Assembly (NCBI RefSeq): GCF_030811685.1
Contig: NZ_JAUSRF010000006.1
Span: forward strand, 1-64,000
Length of the DNA stretch: 64,000 bases
Reading direction: 5' to 3'
Source of the DNA: Neorhizobium huautlense
Lineage (GTDB): Bacteria > Pseudomonadota > Alphaproteobacteria > Rhizobiales > Rhizobiaceae
This document shows positions 61,457 through 64,000 of this stretch, piece after piece; within the stretch, counting starts at the first letter, position 1, and every line of letters begins with the position of its first letter. The position numbers and the translations under genes are program-made. The notes under the pieces were generated by a model, which was given only the letters and a program-made list of their open reading frames with translations, made no database searches and was not told where the DNA came from.

Positions 61457-64000
61457 ATGTCCTTTCATAATACGCCGACCGCCCCTCGCGAAACCGACAC
61501 AAGACAGATCGACCATAACGAGGCGATCCGCTCTACCTATCTGACGATAGAGGAGCTGCGCGAATGCGGGGAAACGCTGGCGCGCGACGGAACGCAGACG
61601 CTGCCCGGCCTGATGGAGTTCTCCTTCCGCGAGCGTCATCGCGAAAACGAAGCGGAAATTCTGAAGGTCTACCGCACCACGGCGAAGGATGTGGATGCCG
61701 GCGCGACGATCACGCCGGCCGCAGAATGGCTGATCGACAACCACTACATCGTCGAGGAAGCCATTCAGGAAGTGCGCCGCGACTTCCCGAAGAAATTTTA
61801 TGCGCAGCTGCCGACGATGAAGGTCGGCGGCATGGAGTTGCCGCGCGTGCTGGTCATGGCATGGCTTTATGTCGGCCACACCCACAGCACGGTATCGCGC
61901 GAAAAACTGACGGCGATCACCGAAGGTTTCCAGGTCCATCAGCCGCTGCAGATCGGCGAACTTTGGGCGCTTCCGTCCTTCCTGCGTTTCGTGCTGGTGG
62001 AAAATGCCCGCCGTATCGCGGTGCGTGTCGCCCGCTCGCGCAGCATGCGCCTCAAGGCCAATGAGGCCGCCGACGAGGTCATCCGCCTCAACGATCCGGC
62101 CGCTAGCGCCGAACTTTTGAAGCGTCTCGAGCCGCTCACCGACGACAACACGTTCAACACCCAGTTTCTCTACCGTCTGCGCAATGCGCCGCAGAGCCAG
62201 AATGTTGCGCTCGAATGGCTGGAAGAGCGCATGCGCCGCGCCGGCACCGACGCCGAAGACGTGATGATGGCGGAACATAACCGCCTGTCGTCCGGCAATG
62301 TCACGATGGGCAATATCATCAAGAGCCTGCGTGAGATCGACGATACCGAATGGAGCGTCTGGTTCGAGGAAGTCTGCCTCGTCGACCAGGTCTTTCGTGA
62401 GCAGAGCGATTACCAGGTTCTCGATTTCGGTTCGCGCAACTCCTACCGAAACCGCGTCGAAAAGCTTGCCCGCCGCACCAAGAAGTCGGAAATCGATGTC
62501 GCCAAGGCGGCCATCCAGCTGGCCGAGGACGCTGCCAACACACCGGAGGCCGATCCGCACAAGGCCAATGTCGGCGCCTTCCTTGTCGGCCTTTACCAGC
62601 AGGAACTCGAAAAGGCGATCGGTTACAAGCGCGGCCCTTGGGCGTCTTTCCTTACCAGGGTTCAGGGCATGCGCTGGCTCTCCGTGGCCGGCCCGATCCT
62701 GCTCTTGACCGCGCTGGTTCTCGGCATTGTCGGTTATTTTCTTGGCAGCGCCGGCATGTCCTGGCCGGTCATCCTGCTTTTCCTTCTCATGTTCGCGCTG
62801 CCCGCATCGGAAGGTGCAACCGGCCTCTTCAACACGTTGGTCACCTATGTGGTGAAGCCGGCGCGTCTGGTCGGTTACGAATTCAAGGCCGGTGTGCCGG
62901 AAGAAGCCCGCACGCTCGTCGTCGTGCCGTGCCTCATCAACAACCGCGATACGGTCGATGAACTCGTCCGCAATCTGGAAGTCCATTACCTCGCCAACCC
63001 GCGCGGCGAAGTCTATTTCGCGCTGTTGAGCGACTGGCGTGACGCCCAGGTCGAAGAGACCGAGGCCGATCACGAGGTTCTCGAATACGCCAAGCGCGAG
63101 GTCGCCAATCTTGCCGCCCGTTATGCCTATGACGGCGGCACGCGTTTCTTCCTGCTGCACCGCCGCCGCCTCTACAATCCTTCGGAAGGCGCGTGGATGG
63201 GCTGGGAGCGCAAGCGCGGCAAGCTGCATGAACTCAACATGCTGCTGCGCGGCGACAAGGACACCACCTATATGGCCGGCGCCAATACCGTGCCGGAAAA
63301 CGTCCAGTACGTCATGACGCTCGATGCCGATACGCGCTTGATGCGCGATGCCGTCACAAAGCTGGTCGGCAAGGCGCATCACCCGATGAACCGTCCGGTT
63401 CACGATCCGCGCACCGGCCGTGTCGTGCGGGGTTACGGCCTGCTGCAGCCGCGCGTCACCCCATCTTTGACCACTGGCAAGGATGCCTCGGTCTTCCAGC
63501 GCATCTATTCCGCCAGCCGCGGTGTCGATCCTTACGTCTTCACCGTTTCCGACGTCTATCAGGATCTCACCGGCGAAGGTTCCTTCACCGGCAAGGGCCT
63601 TTACCACGTCGATGCCTTCGAACACGCGCTGCGTGGCCGTATCGAGGAAAACACCGTTCTCAGCCACGACCTTCTCGAAGGCTCGTTCACGCGCTGCGCC
63701 CTTGTGACCGATGTCGAGCTGGTCGAGGATTTCCCGACCCGTTACGAGGTCGAAGTTTCGCGCCAGCATCGCTGGGCGCGAGGCGACTGGCAGCTTCTGC
63801 CTTACATCATGGATCCGATGCGCGGCGTCACCGCGCTCGGCCGCTGGAAGATGATCGACAACCTGCGTCGTTCGCTCACCCCGATCGCCTGGTTCTTCGC
63901 CTCCGTCCTCGGTTGGTATTTCATGTCGCCGCTCGGCGCGCTGATCTGGCAAATCCTCCTGATCTTCATGCTGTTCGTGGCACCTACTCTGTCGCTCATC
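61457..64000 (+). CDS. ndvB: Cyclic beta-1,2-glucan synthase, 5' part (runs off window)
   Basis: The frame from ATG 61457 (MSFHNTPTAPRETDTRQ) stays open for 848 codons to the window edge without a stop. The protein is the N-terminal third of a very large cyclic beta-1,2-glucan synthase (NdvB/ChvB, usually about 2,800 residues). About 410 cytoplasmic residues come first, then two hydrophobic segments (about 415-465). The GT84-type glycosyltransferase domain follows, with VVVPCLINNRDTVDEL, the DADTR motif (about 623-627), and SRQHRWARGDWQLLPY (about 758-773). More membrane segments begin near the right edge. NdvB synthesises periplasmic cyclic glucans needed for osmoadaptation and host infection. 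A much longer opposite-strand frame here is a coding shadow. Confidence 0.93.
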   Translation, partial: MSFHNTPTAPRETDTRQIDHNEAIRSTYLTIEELRECGETLARDGTQTLPGLMEFSFRERHRENEAEILKVYRTTAKDVDAGATITPAAEWLIDNHYIVEEAIQEVRRDFPKKFYAQLPTMKVGGMELPRVLVMAWLYVGHTHSTVSREKLTAITEGFQVHQPLQIGELWALPSFLRFVLVENARRIAVRVARSRSMRLKANEAADEVIRLNDPAASAELLKRLEPLTDDNTFNTQFLYRLRNAPQSQNVALEWLEERMRRAGTDAEDVMMAEHNRLSSGNVTMGNIIKSLREIDDTEWSVWFEEVCLVDQVFREQSDYQVLDFGSRNSYRNRVEKLARRTKKSEIDVAKAAIQLAEDAANTPEADPHKANVGAFLVGLYQQELEKAIGYKRGPWASFLTRVQGMRWLSVAGPILLLTALVLGIVGYFLGSAGMSWPVILLFLLMFALPASEGATGLFNTLVTYVVKPARLVGYEFKAGVPEEARTLVVVPCLINNRDTVDELVRNLEVHYLANPRGEVYFALLSDWRDAQVEETEADHEVLEYAKREVANLAARYAYDGGTRFFLLHRRRLYNPSEGAWMGWERKRGKLHELNMLLRGDKDTTYMAGANTVPENVQYVMTLDADTRLMRDAVTKLVGKAHHPMNRPVHDPRTGRVVRGYGLLQPRVTPSLTTGKDASVFQRIYSASRGVDPYVFTVSDVYQDLTGEGSFTGKGLYHVDAFEHALRGRIEENTVLSHDLLEGSFTRCALVTDVELVEDFPTRYEVEVSRQHRWARGDWQLLPYIMDPMRGVTALGRWKMIDNLRRSLTPIAWFFASVLGWYFMSPLGALIWQILLIFMLFVAPTLSLI

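Noticed and set aside
61424..63952. Open frame of about 842 codons on the minus strand opposite ndvB
   Set aside because: The plus strand encodes a clear cyclic glucan synthase with recognisable motifs. The minus frame is rich in Arg/His/Gln/Asp and has no recognisable domain, typical of a shadow in GC-rich DNA.

Overview
The window looks like chromosomal DNA of a member of the Rhizobiaceae (Rhizobium/Agrobacterium relatives). This rests on the gene repertoire: a fused PhaAB-type Mrp antiporter subunit, the aerobic cob-type cobalamin pathway in its usual rhizobial order, and the start of a cyclic beta-1,2-glucan synthase (NdvB/ChvB). High GC and dense 4-bp overlapping operons fit this. No rRNA, tRNA, CRISPR array, insertion sequence or prophage was seen.

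Layout. 160-420 (-): a small XRE-type regulator with a palindrome beside its start. 586-6559 (+): a six-gene Mrp/Pha cation/proton antiporter operon (fused AB, C, D, E, F, G). 6678-11194 (+): an FAD-dependent oxidoreductase and a hybrid histidine kinase with four PAS-like regions and two receiver domains, closed by a terminator. 11249-13896 (-): an NMT1/ThiY/SsuA-type ABC importer. 14036-22890 (-): the most unusual locus, a 2,221-residue Ser/Thr-rich protein built almost wholly of octapeptide repeats, followed on the same strand by a SPINDLY/OGT-family glycosyltransferase. 23228-29465 (+): a branched-chain-amino-acid-type ABC importer with a divergent methylenetetrahydrofolate-reductase-like protein. 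29468-30121 (-): a sulfite-oxidase-like molybdoenzyme. 30335-37869 (+): bacterial alpha-2-macroglobulin overlapping pbpC.

38015-55606 holds the cobalamin genes. A cobalamin riboswitch (51197-51374, minus strand) heads a leftward operon: a DUF1636 protein, cobW, cobN, cobG, cobH, cobI and cobJ. A second leftward group is cobL, cobE, cobM and cobB. cobK, cobO-cobQ and cobC run rightward and cobD leftward. Several divergent pairs have almost no space between start codons. I did not find cobA, cobF, cobS/T or cobP/V here, so the pathway must be completed elsewhere. Palindromic repeat DNA lies inside cobG and downstream of pbpC.

55652-64000 carries an AbgB-like peptidase, a cardiolipin-synthase/phospholipase D protein with an endonuclease/exonuclease/phosphatase-family partner, an L-2-hydroxyglutarate-dehydrogenase-like flavoprotein, a 44-residue membrane protein with a strong terminator, and the 5' part of ndvB, which runs off the right edge.

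The best candidate for an undescribed system is the giant octad-repeat protein plus linked O-glycosyltransferase. My working hypothesis is a large, O-glycosylated, exported surface polymer or adhesin made by a two-gene cassette. The pairing and the repeat architecture are read directly from the sequence; glycosylation and export are inferred.
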